Shown here: piece after piece, positions 1-6,549 of the stretch | How the letters are laid out: each line of letters opens with the position of its first letter | How positions within the stretch are numbered: the first letter of the stretch is position 1 | NCBI GenBank assembly: GCA_019247135.1 | Contig: JAFAPL010001058.1 | Span: 1-11,111, forward strand | Origin: Chloroflexota bacterium | Lineage (GTDB): Bacteria > Chloroflexota > UBA6077 > CF-72 | Direction of reading: 5' to 3' | Length of the DNA: 11,111 bases | Made by a program: the position numbers and the translations under genes | The notes under the pieces: generated by a model | What the model saw: only the letters and a program-made list of their open reading frames with translations | Told to the model about the DNA's origin: nothing | The model's database searches: none

Positions 1-14
1 CAGACTTGGGGCGC

Positions 15-31
15 GAACGTGTCTTACGTTC
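15..31. repeat. Small inverted repeat in the leader region
   Basis: GAACGT at 15-20 is followed by a 5-nt spacer and its exact complement ACGTTC at 26-31, giving a 6-bp perfect stem. It may be the end of an upstream transcript or an operator half. No U-run follows, so a terminator role is uncertain. Confidence 0.3.
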
Positions 32-92
32 CGCCGCGTGTGTACGAGTCGTTGTAACCAGAGTGCGGTCCTCCTTGGGACGGCCAACACGC

Positions 93-118
93 GCGCACAT
101 TTCTATTCCTGTGTGCGC
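93..118. repeat. Inverted repeat, 7-bp arms, upstream of the molybdoenzyme gene
   Basis: GCGCACA (93-99) and TGTGCGC (112-118) are perfectly complementary across a 12-nt AT-richer spacer. The element lies about 20 nt upstream of the likely promoter of the oxidoreductase gene. It could be an operator or the 3' hairpin of an upstream transcript. The remainder of the leader (1-184) contains no supportable gene. Confidence 0.35.
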
Positions 119-137
119 ACTCGGAGATCTTTAGACT

Positions 138-146
138 TGTTATACC
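138..146 (+). promoter_or_regulatory. Extended -10 promoter candidate for the molybdoenzyme gene
   Basis: TG (138-139), one base, then TATACC (141-146) matches an extended -10 element. No good -35 hexamer is visible, which extended -10 promoters tolerate. Transcription would start near 153, leaving a leader of about 32 nt that contains a Shine-Dalgarno sequence, AGGGGGA, at 174-180, 4 nt before the ATG at 185. Confidence 0.4.
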
Positions 147-184
147 CGCCCGAGCACAATGGAGTAGATATTCAGGGGGAACTG

Positions 185-1792
185 ATGGCCCACACCTTGG
201 AAACAGGCTCGCCAACGACGCCGCGACTTCCTGATTACAACTCTCGCCGATTCGGCTTCAGCGCGGGCGTCATCGCGGCCACCGTGATGCTGGTGGCCAT
301 TGTTGTTCTTCGCGTGATCAGCGGCGTGCAGTCACTCCCTGAGATCGTCGCCGAAGGTGTTCTCACGGTTATTCCGGGCGCACTGTTTTCGGCCGTACTC
401 GACAGCCTGCAGCACGCTGCCAAGCCGCTCTTCTACGTCGCCGTCGCAATCGGCATGTTGCTCGTCGGCGGTTTCCTTGGGCGCTGGTACGGCGGAGACC
501 CAACCTGGAAGCACGCGGCCAGGATCGTCCTGAGCGCGTGGCTGGTGTTCGGGGTTGGGGTGTATACGCTGCTCGGCGCGGGCATTTTTGGCCAGCACTT
601 GACCGGCGGGCCGATCTGGCACGCGCTCACTCTCCTGCTGGTCTTCGCCGTCTACGGCGCTGCGCTGGTGCACACACACGCACTGTTGAGCCGCCGCGCG
701 ATCCGCGATCTGCCCGATGAACGCCTGGTATCGCGGCGTGCCTTGCTGCAAAGTGGCGGTGCCGCGCTGGTTGCCCTGGTCGCGGCAGGCGGCGTGTGGC
801 GATTGCTGTCGGGCGCGTTTGGCGGCAGCACACAGGTTCAGAGCGCGCCAGTGGCGGCGGACACCGCGGCAGCGACCACGCCCGGAGCACAAAACCCGCC
901 GCCGTTCGATCTCAAAGGTCTCTCGCCCGAGGTCACTCGCACCGAGGACTTCTACACGGTCTCCAAGAACTTCATCGACCCCGCCGTCGCTGTTGGCGGC
1001 TGGAAGCTGAAGATCGACGGACTGGTCGATTCGCCGATGGAGCTGACCTACGACCAGCTGACGGCGCTGCCCGCCAGCGAGGGCTATTACACACTGATGT
1101 GCATCAGCAACGAGATCGGCGGCGATCTGTGGGGCAACGCGCTGTGGAAAGGCGTCAAGCTGCGTGACCTGCTGATGCAAGCCGGCGTGCATACCGACGC
1201 TTACAAAGCCGTGTTTACGGCGGCCGATGATTACAAGGATTCGGTGCGGCTCGAAAACGCGCTGCATCCAGACGCCTTGCTGGCGTGGGAGATGAACGGC
1301 GCACCGCTGAAGAACGAGCATGGGTTCCCGGCGCGGCTGCTGATCCCGGGCATCTACGGCATGAAGAACGTGAAATGGCTGACGGGCATCACCATCGTCG
1401 CGGACGATTTCCGCGGCTTCTGGCAGAACCAGGGCTGGGATGACGCCGCGCCCTATCAGACAGAGTCGCGCTTCGACACACCGCGCGGACGGCCGACCGT
1501 GCCCGAGGGCCCGCTAGCGGTCGGCGGCGTGGCATACGCTGGCGACCGGGGTATCCAGTCGGTCGAGGTGTCGACGGACGGCGGCCAGACGTGGCAGCCG
1601 GCGCAGGTCAAACCCGGGCTGTCCCCCTACGCATGGCAGCTGTGGCGGGCCGACCTTCCGGTGGACAAAAACGTGCGCGACCTGCGGGTGCGCGCCACCG
1701 ACGGTCAGGGCCGGCCGCAGGTGACGACCCCCGCCGACCCGTTTCCGTCAGGTGCGACGGGGCTCCACCGTGTGACCATCGCCGTGCAATAG
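185..1792 (+). CDS. Membrane-anchored molybdopterin-dependent oxidoreductase (sulfite oxidase family)
   Basis: A 535-residue protein. Residues 1-170 are strongly hydrophobic, with likely membrane helices near 24-46, 82-100, 111-136 and 145-165 and a weaker one near 52-72. A Tat-like motif, SRRALLQ (183-189), precedes another hydrophobic stretch (191-206). Then comes a sulfite-oxidase-type Mo-cofactor domain (about 240-430), with Cys306 in LMCISN as the expected molybdenum thiolate ligand, and the motifs IPGIYGMKNVKWL and GFWQNQGWD typical of the family. Residues 445-535 resemble the Ig-like Mo-co dimerisation domain (VSTDGGQTW). The start at 185 is chosen because AGGGGGA precedes it and the protein then begins naturally; an in-frame ATG at 38 would add 49 residues with no visible Shine-Dalgarno sequence, reading through the promoter region. 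The catalytic domain probably faces outward and reduces or oxidises small S- or N-oxides; the substrate is unknown. Several histidines flank the last helices (H138, H146, H163, H165), so haem binding is possible but unproven. Confidence 0.9.
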   Translation: MAHTLETGSPTTPRLPDYNSRRFGFSAGVIAATVMLVAIVVLRVISGVQSLPEIVAEGVLTVIPGALFSAVLDSLQHAAKPLFYVAVAIGMLLVGGFLGRWYGGDPTWKHAARIVLSAWLVFGVGVYTLLGAGIFGQHLTGGPIWHALTLLLVFAVYGAALVHTHALLSRRAIRDLPDERLVSRRALLQSGGAALVALVAAGGVWRLLSGAFGGSTQVQSAPVAADTAAATTPGAQNPPPFDLKGLSPEVTRTEDFYTVSKNFIDPAVAVGGWKLKIDGLVDSPMELTYDQLTALPASEGYYTLMCISNEIGGDLWGNALWKGVKLRDLLMQAGVHTDAYKAVFTAADDYKDSVRLENALHPDALLAWEMNGAPLKNEHGFPARLLIPGIYGMKNVKWLTGITIVADDFRGFWQNQGWDDAAPYQTESRFDTPRGRPTVPEGPLAVGGVAYAGDRGIQSVEVSTDGGQTWQPAQVKPGLSPYAWQLWRADLPVDKNVRDLRVRATDGQGRPQVTTPADPFPSGATGLHRVTIAVQ

Positions 1793-1800
1793 AGGTTCGA

Positions 1801-1819
1801 GAGGGGGCCGGCCCCCCTC
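1801..1819. terminator. GC-rich palindromic hairpin between convergent genes
   Basis: GAGGGGG and CCCCCCTC flank a central CCGG, giving a 7-bp all but G-C stem with one bulged C. It lies 8 nt after the oxidoreductase stop (1792) and 20 nt after the aldolase stop on the other strand (1840). Its symmetry suits a bidirectional terminator, although no clear T-run follows on either side. Confidence 0.5.
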
Positions 1820-1839
1820 CGATATTCTCCAGGCCTTTC

Positions 1840-3228
1840 TCAGGCGGCGACGGCCTTCAAGCTCTCAGGCTGGGCTTTGTCGATGCGCGGTGGATTGGCG
1901 ACGTGCTTCGCCACCAGATCGCGCGTGTCGACAGCATTGAGCTGCTCGAACAGGAACGCGAACTTCTCCTCCAGTTGCCCGCGAATCGCCGAACGGGTCG
2001 ACTCCGGCAAGGTCCACACAACGTTCTTGAACGGGCCCCACAGCTTCTTGCGGGTCTTGTAGATGAACTGCTCGTCCGTGTCGTTCGCGCCACGCTCGTC
2101 CGCGAAGTGCTCGCGGCAGTAGGCGTACATCTCCTGCTTGAGGTCCTCGGGGAAAGCACCGCCGTCGAAGATGATGTTCTGGAACTCCGTCGCCAGGTGA
2201 ACTTCAACCGTCCCGGCCGCGGGAAACTTGTGGAAGTACTCGGACGGCAAGGTGGACGCCCCGTGCTGCACCGCACCGCCCATACCGTATTTACGAGCCT
2301 CTGCCGACAGCAGGCTCAAGGTGTCGAAATCAATCGCCACTCGCTTGATCGAGCCGTCCGGCAACACAATGCCGCCGTGTGACGAGCCGGTATTGACGCT
2401 GATCTTGGAGAGCCCTCGCTTGTCACGCCCGAACAGCCCGAGAAAACCATCGACGAAAGCACGCAGCTCGTCGACCGTGCTGTTTTCTTTACCGACCTCA
2501 CCGATCTCGCCGCCGATCGAGATCGTCAGCCCTTGCTGCTCGAGCTCACGGATGAGCGAGGCCAGCTCGGCGCAGCGTTCGTAGTTGTGCCTTTGCTGCT
2601 CGGACACGGTCGGGAAGGACAGATCGACCAGCGTGGAGGTGTCGATATCGATGTTGCCGTACCCGGCCGCCACCGCCTCGCGAATCAGTTTCTTGAGCCC
2701 GTCGACGACGCCTTGCGCATCTGTGGCGTACTTCTTGGCGTTTGCCTGATAGTGGTCGCCCTGGATGAAGATCGGGCCAGTGTGGCCCTCCTTGATCGCC
2801 GCGGCCATCATGACAGTGGCGAACTCGCCGCAGGTCTGGTCCGTGTACTCCATCTCGCTACGGGCGAGCTCGAAAATGAAGGCGCCCGCGTTGCGGCGCC
2901 TGGCGGACGCGACAAGCGCGCGTGCCATGTCGTAGGCCATTGCGCGGACGTTGACGGCTGGCACGGTGATCTTCTCGTACTCGCCGCGTGAGCGCGCCTG
3001 GTACAGCGCGTCGATGCTGGCGCTCTGGATTCCGACCTGCCAGCCCGCTTCCCAGATGATCCAGCGGGCCGCTTCCTGGACCTCACCGGTGCCGAAAACA
3101 GCGGTGTGGACGAGGCTATCGATCGTCTCAGCCCGCAATGCCGCCGGGTCCTTGACCTGCACGCCGCCATTGAACGTGACGACCTGGCGGGTACCCTGGA
3201 TCAGCTCCTGAACGGATGCGAACGTCAT
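1840..3228 (-). CDS. Class II aldolase family protein, long divergent form
   Basis: A 462-residue protein of the class II (metal-dependent) fructose-bisphosphate aldolase fold. The family motifs occur in order: GDH (157-159) with the catalytic Asp and first metal His159; IDIDTSTLVDLS (193-204), matching the usual MIDGS/MIDLS strand; GGEIGEVG with Glu241; TGSSHGG with His284; and QHGAS with His322, matching HGGSGS. The C-terminal helix (about 411-434, EEKFAFLFEQLNAVD) resembles the FbaA tail. It has about 90 extra N-terminal residues and an altered final motif (VHLATEFQN in place of NIDTDTQ), so the substrate may be fructose-1,6-bisphosphate or a related ketose phosphate. GGAGGGAG (minus strand, 3236-3243) precedes the ATG by 7 nt and fixes the start. 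The gene is monocistronic and diverges from the DUF309 gene. Confidence 0.88.
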   Translation of the reverse strand: MTFASVQELIQGTRQVVTFNGGVQVKDPAALRAETIDSLVHTAVFGTGEVQEAARWIIWEAGWQVGIQSASIDALYQARSRGEYEKITVPAVNVRAMAYDMARALVASARRRNAGAFIFELARSEMEYTDQTCGEFATVMMAAAIKEGHTGPIFIQGDHYQANAKKYATDAQGVVDGLKKLIREAVAAGYGNIDIDTSTLVDLSFPTVSEQQRHNYERCAELASLIRELEQQGLTISIGGEIGEVGKENSTVDELRAFVDGFLGLFGRDKRGLSKISVNTGSSHGGIVLPDGSIKRVAIDFDTLSLLSAEARKYGMGGAVQHGASTLPSEYFHKFPAAGTVEVHLATEFQNIIFDGGAFPEDLKQEMYAYCREHFADERGANDTDEQFIYKTRKKLWGPFKNVVWTLPESTRSAIRGQLEEKFAFLFEQLNAVDTRDLVAKHVANPPRIDKAQPESLKAVAA

Positions 3229-3244
3229 CGTTCGACTCCCTCCA

Positions 3245-3273
3245 CTGTCAAAGTTTGTGACAGCGCTGCTGTC
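3245..3273. promoter_or_regulatory. Candidate operator: three TGACAG-type half-sites
   Basis: CTGTCA (3245-3250) and TGACAG (3258-3263) form a perfect 6-bp inverted repeat with a 7-bp spacer. GACAGC (3259-3264) pairs again with GCTGTC (3268-3273) across GCT. The overlapping repeats fill the middle of the 71-bp spacer between the divergent aldolase and DUF309 genes, as expected for a dimeric regulator site. The regulator is unknown. Confidence 0.45.
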
Positions 3274-3286
3274 CCGCCAGTATACC
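3257..3286 (+). promoter_or_regulatory. Promoter candidate for the DUF309 gene
   Basis: GTGACA (3257-3262) is spaced 18 bp from TATACC (3281-3286). Transcription would start near 3293, about 7 nt before the ATG at 3300, so the mRNA would have almost no leader. The -35 hexamer lies inside the candidate operator. Confidence 0.4.
3279..3284 (-). promoter_or_regulatory. -10 candidate for the aldolase gene, overlapping the opposite promoter
   Basis: Read on the minus strand this is TATACT, a good -10 hexamer. It shares the palindrome GTATAC (3280-3285) with the plus-strand -10. No convincing -35 is visible at the expected distance. It would give a leader of about 45 nt that includes the Shine-Dalgarno sequence. 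Confidence 0.35.
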
Positions 3287-3299
3287 CTGCCGCAGAGTC

Positions 3300-3767
3300 A
3301 TGCTCGATCCGCGTGCTACTCACCCCAAACTCTCGCGCGCACTCGAGCGCTTACGTGAGGCCGATCTGGCCGAGGCTTGCGCCGAGCCGCCACCGCCCGA
3401 GCTGCGCAAGGCCATCGAGGAATTCAACGCGGGCGAGTTTTTCGAACAGCACGAGACGCTCGAGCTCTTATGGCGCGCCACGAGCGGCGATATCCGTCAC
3501 CTGTACGAGGGCATCCTGCAGGTGGGTGTCGGGATGCACCACTTGCTTGCGAATCGAAATTTTCATGGCGCAGCCGTCAAATTGGACCACGGGATTCGCT
3601 TGCTCGAAGCCTATCCGTCCGTGTGCCACGGTGTGGATGTCGCGCGCCTGCGCGCTGACGCGGCTGCCGCTCGCTCACATCTGCTGTTGCTTGGCCCCGC
3701 GCGTCTGGCCGAATTCGACCGGGCGATGATTCCGCGCGTGCACATTGCTTCGGATGCGAACGCATAG
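3300..3767 (+). CDS. DUF309 domain-containing protein
   Basis: A 155-residue, all-helical soluble protein. The DUF309 signature is clear at residues 42-105: FNAGEFFEQHETLELLW, then a glycine and arginine loop, YEGILQVGVGMHHL, and an amphipathic helix ending in LLEAYP. The conserved acidic and histidine residues (E46, E49, H51, E52, H80, H81) cluster as in the family. The biochemical role of DUF309 is not established; in many genomes it is a small monocistronic gene. Here the ATG at 3300 follows closely on a -10-like box. The 3' end overlaps the start of the DoxX-like gene by 14 nt, which suggests translational coupling. Confidence 0.85.
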   Translation: MLDPRATHPKLSRALERLREADLAEACAEPPPPELRKAIEEFNAGEFFEQHETLELLWRATSGDIRHLYEGILQVGVGMHHLLANRNFHGAAVKLDHGIRLLEAYPSVCHGVDVARLRADAAAARSHLLLLGPARLAEFDRAMIPRVHIASDANA

Positions 3768-4134
3768 TCGTCTAACGGGCGGCGTTCGCCTGCTGTGCGC
3801 GCTGTGGCTGATCGGCAGCGCCGTATGGGCATTGACGGACCCCGCGCGCGCTCAGGCCGTCATGGGCATACCTATGGGCGCCTTGCTGGCGATCGCGGGC
3901 CTCTCGTTCACGGTCGGAGCATTCCTACTGACCGGCTTCATGAGCCGCGTGTGCGGCCTGGTCCTCGTCGGCCTCGGCGTGTGGCAGACGGCGAGCTTCG
4001 GTTTCAGCGTTCCTCCGATTGTTCTCGCTGTACTTGGCGCCTATTTCGCCCTGCGCGGCGGCGGCGCATGGGCGATGGACATCTACGTCCAGAAAATGCA
4101 AGATCGCGTTCGGCAGAAAGCGCTCAATAGCTAA
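3754..4134 (+). CDS. Small four-helix membrane protein, DoxX-like
   Basis: A 126-residue protein with four hydrophobic stretches (about 10-28, 41-59, 64-81 and 86-101) and a basic C-terminal tail. The closing motif, LRGGGAWAMD (100-109), resembles the G-x-G-x-x-S-x-D ending of DoxX-type proteins, and the overall size and helix count agree; the assignment is tentative. The ATG at 3754 lies inside the DUF309 gene. An in-frame TTG at 3745 is a possible earlier start. The TAA stop (4132-4134) overlaps the TAG stop of the convergent LiaF-like gene, leaving no space for a terminator. Confidence 0.75.
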   Translation: MRTHSRLTGGVRLLCALWLIGSAVWALTDPARAQAVMGIPMGALLAIAGLSFTVGAFLLTGFMSRVCGLVLVGLGVWQTASFGFSVPPIVLAVLGAYFALRGGGAWAMDIYVQKMQDRVRQKALNS

Positions 4135-5084
4135 TCGATCTGGATGGTCGTCAGGCCCGTTTCGAGATCCAGATCGACTCTGTTCTGAGCAGTGCTGTAG
4201 TCGGCCGAGCGATACAGCCCTTCGCCGACTGCAGGGAATCTGGCCTGGTCGATGTTGAGCGTGCTCAGGCCGCCGCGCTCGCGGATCTGCGCGGCCACAC
4301 CGTCCGGAATTTCTATGTGGACCGTCGCCGCCCCGCCATTCACCCGAACCGTGGTTACACCGGACGCGGGCATGCGCAGCCACGTCGAGGCCGCGCCAAC
4401 CGAAACGTCGAGGTTGCGAATCTGCAGTTTGCTCAGGTCGAGCTGCGCTTGCGTCGCGCCCGTCTGCACGCTGAACGACGTGATGGGCATCGCACCCGAC
4501 AACTGGACATCCATACGCGGCGCAGCGGGCTGTTGACCGACGAATGGCAGCAGGCTGTGGGCGACGCCGCTCGGAGGCACGTACTGCAATAGCCCGGTCC
4601 CGTTGGTGACGCCGAATTGTGGTCGCGGCATCAGGTCAGGCGGTCCGTCGTAGTGCATGCTGGCCAGCGTGCCGGAGTCGGCCGAGCCGACAAGTGGCCC
4701 GACGCTCAATTCTCCCGCGCCGAAATGGATGACCACAGACGTTTGCGTCGCTGCAGAGGCAGGTGTCTCGAAGGTTTGTGAGACTGGCTGACCGGCCACG
4801 AGCGAAATGCCAGGCGTGAGGGCCATCAACGCCAGGATCACCACGATCAGCGCCAGGGCCGCGAGGATCAGCCGCGGAACTCGTCCAGCCAGGAGCAGCT
4901 CCAGGCCTGCGAGAACGAGCAGCAGAGGCCACAGCCGCCATACGTTCAGCCATGCGTTTGGCGGCAAGTAGCCGGCGTTCTGCAGGAGAAACATCCCCCC
5001 GACGAAGATCAGCACGATCGGCCCGACAAAGCCGCCGCGCTTGCGACGACGCGGCGGCGCTGTCGGAGCGTAGGGCGCCGTCAC
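4131..5084 (-). CDS. LiaF/toastrack-type membrane protein
   Basis: A 317-residue protein. A basic N-terminus (PRRRKRGG, 11-18) leads into a LiaI-like pair of helices (about 20-36 and 51-66, with NAG and WPL between them) and a third helix (70-92). After that comes an extracellular domain rich in beta-strand: FGAGELSVG (121-129) matches the N-terminal toastrack motif, and repeated short strands (LDVSVGAAS, VNGGAATVHIEIPDG) match the LiaF/DUF4097-like C-terminus. Relatives sense or respond to cell-envelope stress, often alongside PspC. The start is GTG (5082-5084), two bases beyond the TGA of the upstream pspC gene and with no strong Shine-Dalgarno sequence, so translation probably depends on coupling. 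Confidence 0.85.
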   Translation of the reverse strand: MTAPYAPTAPPRRRKRGGFVGPIVLIFVGGMFLLQNAGYLPPNAWLNVWRLWPLLLVLAGLELLLAGRVPRLILAALALIVVILALMALTPGISLVAGQPVSQTFETPASAATQTSVVIHFGAGELSVGPLVGSADSGTLASMHYDGPPDLMPRPQFGVTNGTGLLQYVPPSGVAHSLLPFVGQQPAAPRMDVQLSGAMPITSFSVQTGATQAQLDLSKLQIRNLDVSVGAASTWLRMPASGVTTVRVNGGAATVHIEIPDGVAAQIRERGGLSTLNIDQARFPAVGEGLYRSADYSTAQNRVDLDLETGLTTIQID

Positions 5085-5086
5085 TC

Positions 5087-5770
5087 TCAGCGGCCGAGAT
5101 CAGCCTGCTTTGCCAGGAGCAACAGACCCAGGCCGATGAAGATCAGCGGCCACATGGTGCGCCATTCGATCCAGCTGAAGATGCCGGCGTTGGCGGCGAG
5201 AAGCAACACGCCCGCGCCGACGAGCAGCACGCCCATGGTGCGCGGATTCCGACCGTGATGACGATGTGGTTCAACGTAACGACCAGAGCTCCACCAGTCC
5301 TGTTGTGGCGTGGTGGTCGGCGGCATCGGAGTCGTTGGCGCGGGCGCAGGCGTGGTGCCCTTGTCCGTAGCCGGATCGCGCGGCGTTGGCTCCTGCCAGG
5401 GATGACCCACTTCGCCGGCCATGCGACGAGCTTCTTCTGCCAGGCGCTGCGTCTCGTTGTGGAACTCTTGCGACCAGTCGCGCCACTGGTATTCGCCAGT
5501 CTGCATGGGCGGACGGTCGTCGCGTGGCATGAGCACCCACGCCAGGATGTAGAGCGCCACCCCAATGCCACCACTGGCGATGGTTGCCGCGATCCACAGG
5601 ATGCGTACAAGTGAGGGATCCAGGTCGAAGTATTCGGCCATGCCGCCGCACACGCCGGCCCACATGCGCTCGCGAGTGCTGCGCACGAGTCGCCTGTGCG
5701 GTGGCGGAGGTGCGTACGGCGGTGGGGGTGGTGGAGAAGGGGATTGCGGGCTTGGGATTTCAGGACTCAT
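5087..5770 (-). CDS. PspC-domain envelope stress protein with C-terminal LiaI-like helices
   Basis: A 227-residue protein. It has a proline-rich N-terminal tail (7-24), then a clear PspC domain (26-83: RSTRERMWAGVCGGMAEYF, DLDPSLVRILW, and a helix ending in AWVLMPRD). A charged helical linker (100-122) and a Pro/Thr-rich stretch (128-157) follow, then a two-helix LiaI/DUF5668-like region (177-220, with NAG and MWPLI). PspC proteins act in phage-shock and cell-envelope responses. The ATG (5768-5770) has GGAGGA about 8 nt upstream on the minus strand. It is the first gene of a two-gene operon with the LiaF-like gene and diverges from an ECF sigma factor gene. Confidence 0.9.
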   Translation of the reverse strand: MSPEIPSPQSPSPPPPPPYAPPPPHRRLVRSTRERMWAGVCGGMAEYFDLDPSLVRILWIAATIASGGIGVALYILAWVLMPRDDRPPMQTGEYQWRDWSQEFHNETQRLAEEARRMAGEVGHPWQEPTPRDPATDKGTTPAPAPTTPMPPTTTPQQDWWSSGRYVEPHRHHGRNPRTMGVLLVGAGVLLLAANAGIFSWIEWRTMWPLIFIGLGLLLLAKQADLGR

Positions 5771-5808
5771 TGCGCGTTCCTCCAGGGCTGCGCGCGCTAC
5801 GTGCGTGC

Positions 5809-5835
5809 AGTATCGTCTCGTGTTCGATGAGACGA
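5809..5835 (-). promoter_or_regulatory. pspC promoter region with 7-bp inverted repeat
   Basis: TCGTCTC (5813-5819) and GAGACGA (5829-5835) are perfect complements across 9 nt. On the minus strand, GATACT (5814 to 5809) is a plausible -10 for pspC and overlaps one end of the repeat, so a protein bound to the repeat would cover the -35/-10 spacer. No standard -35 is seen. Confidence 0.4.
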
Positions 5836-5848
5836 CACCATGTGGCGC

Positions 5849-5896
5849 GTTGTTGCACCGATGCCGCGCACGCCGTCAGGTGCCGGCTGCAACAAC
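5849..5896. other. Strong stem-loop between pspC and the ECF sigma gene
   Basis: GTTGTTGCA (5849-5857) pairs perfectly with TGCAACAAC (5888-5896). CCG (5858-5860) continues the stem with CGG (5884-5886) after a bulged C, and GCAC (5868-5871) pairs with GTGC (5880-5883), leaving an 8-nt loop. It lies 50 nt upstream of the sigma gene start, so it could be structured leader RNA, a terminator of antisense transcription or a protein-binding site. Confidence 0.5.
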
Positions 5897-5946
5897 CCAG
5901 GGGCCGCGTGCGTCGAACCTGCGCAGCCCATCTGGGCGAGTGATAG

Positions 5947-6549
5947 ATGGCAGAACCGAGCGCTGCGCTCATCCAGCGAGCGCAGGCCGGTGATCGGGAC
6001 GCGCTGTCTGCTCTTGTTCAGGGCCAACAGACGTACGTGTACAGCATCGCCATGAGTATCATGCACAACCCTGCCGACGCCGCCGACATGACGCAAGAGT
6101 CATTCGTGCGCTTGCTCCGGTCCATCGGCACGTATCGTGGCGAGACGAAGTTCACGACGTGGCTGTACCGGCTCGTCACGAACATTTGCCTCGATGGTCT
6201 GCGCCGCCGCGGCCGGCCCGTCGAATCACTCGATGAATCCGCCGGCAGTGACGAGGGCCAGTCGGCGAGCGAGCGGCTGGCCGATGACGACCGATGGACG
6301 AATCCACAAGAAGAGATCGAGCTGCGCGAGTCGGCTACCGAGGTCCGACTGGCGCTCGAACAACTGCCGCCGGCCCAGCGCCTGGCGCTGACCTTGCACT
6401 ACTTTCAAGACACGCGCTACGAGGACATTGCCGAGATCATGGGTTTGCCGTTGAATACAGTCAAAAGCCACATCCGTCGCGGCAAAGAGCGACTGGCGAT
6501 TGTGCTCAGCGACCCACAGGAGGAACAGCCATGCAGTGCGATGACGTAA
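5947..6549 (+). CDS. ECF RNA polymerase sigma factor (sigma-70 family)
   Basis: A 200-residue two-domain sigma factor. Region 2 covers about 18-88 (ADMTQESFVRLLRSI and the GETKFTTWLYRLVTNICLD stretch, which engages core polymerase and the -10). An acidic linker (92-128) follows, then region 4 at about 131-187 (LEQLPPAQRLALTLHYFQD, YEDIAEIMGLPLNTVKSHI helix-turn-helix). Regions 1.2 and 3 are absent, as in ECF factors. The ATG at 5947 has only a weak Shine-Dalgarno sequence. The last 19 nt overlap the anti-sigma gene. Target promoters are unknown; the divergent pspC operon is the nearest candidate, but a classical GGAAC-type -35 was not found there. Confidence 0.95.
   Translation: MAEPSAALIQRAQAGDRDALSALVQGQQTYVYSIAMSIMHNPADAADMTQESFVRLLRSIGTYRGETKFTTWLYRLVTNICLDGLRRRGRPVESLDESAGSDEGQSASERLADDDRWTNPQEEIELRESATEVRLALEQLPPAQRLALTLHYFQDTRYEDIAEIMGLPLNTVKSHIRRGKERLAIVLSDPQEEQPCSAMT

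Noticed and set aside
38..184. An upstream in-frame ATG at 38 that would lengthen the molybdoenzyme by 49 residues
   Set aside because: The extra residues are cysteine- and arginine-rich and unlike a signal or membrane segment. The stretch includes inverted repeats and an extended -10 promoter, and a Shine-Dalgarno sequence supports ATG 185.
332..1321. A 329-codon open frame on the minus strand
   Set aside because: It lies wholly antisense to the molybdoenzyme coding sequence, its translation is rich in R, Q and H without recognisable motifs, and GC-rich codons in the real gene explain the open frame.
5697..5757. G-rich/proline-codon tract as a simple repeat element
   Set aside because: It encodes the proline-rich N-terminal tail of the PspC protein with mixed codons and is not a regular tandem repeat.
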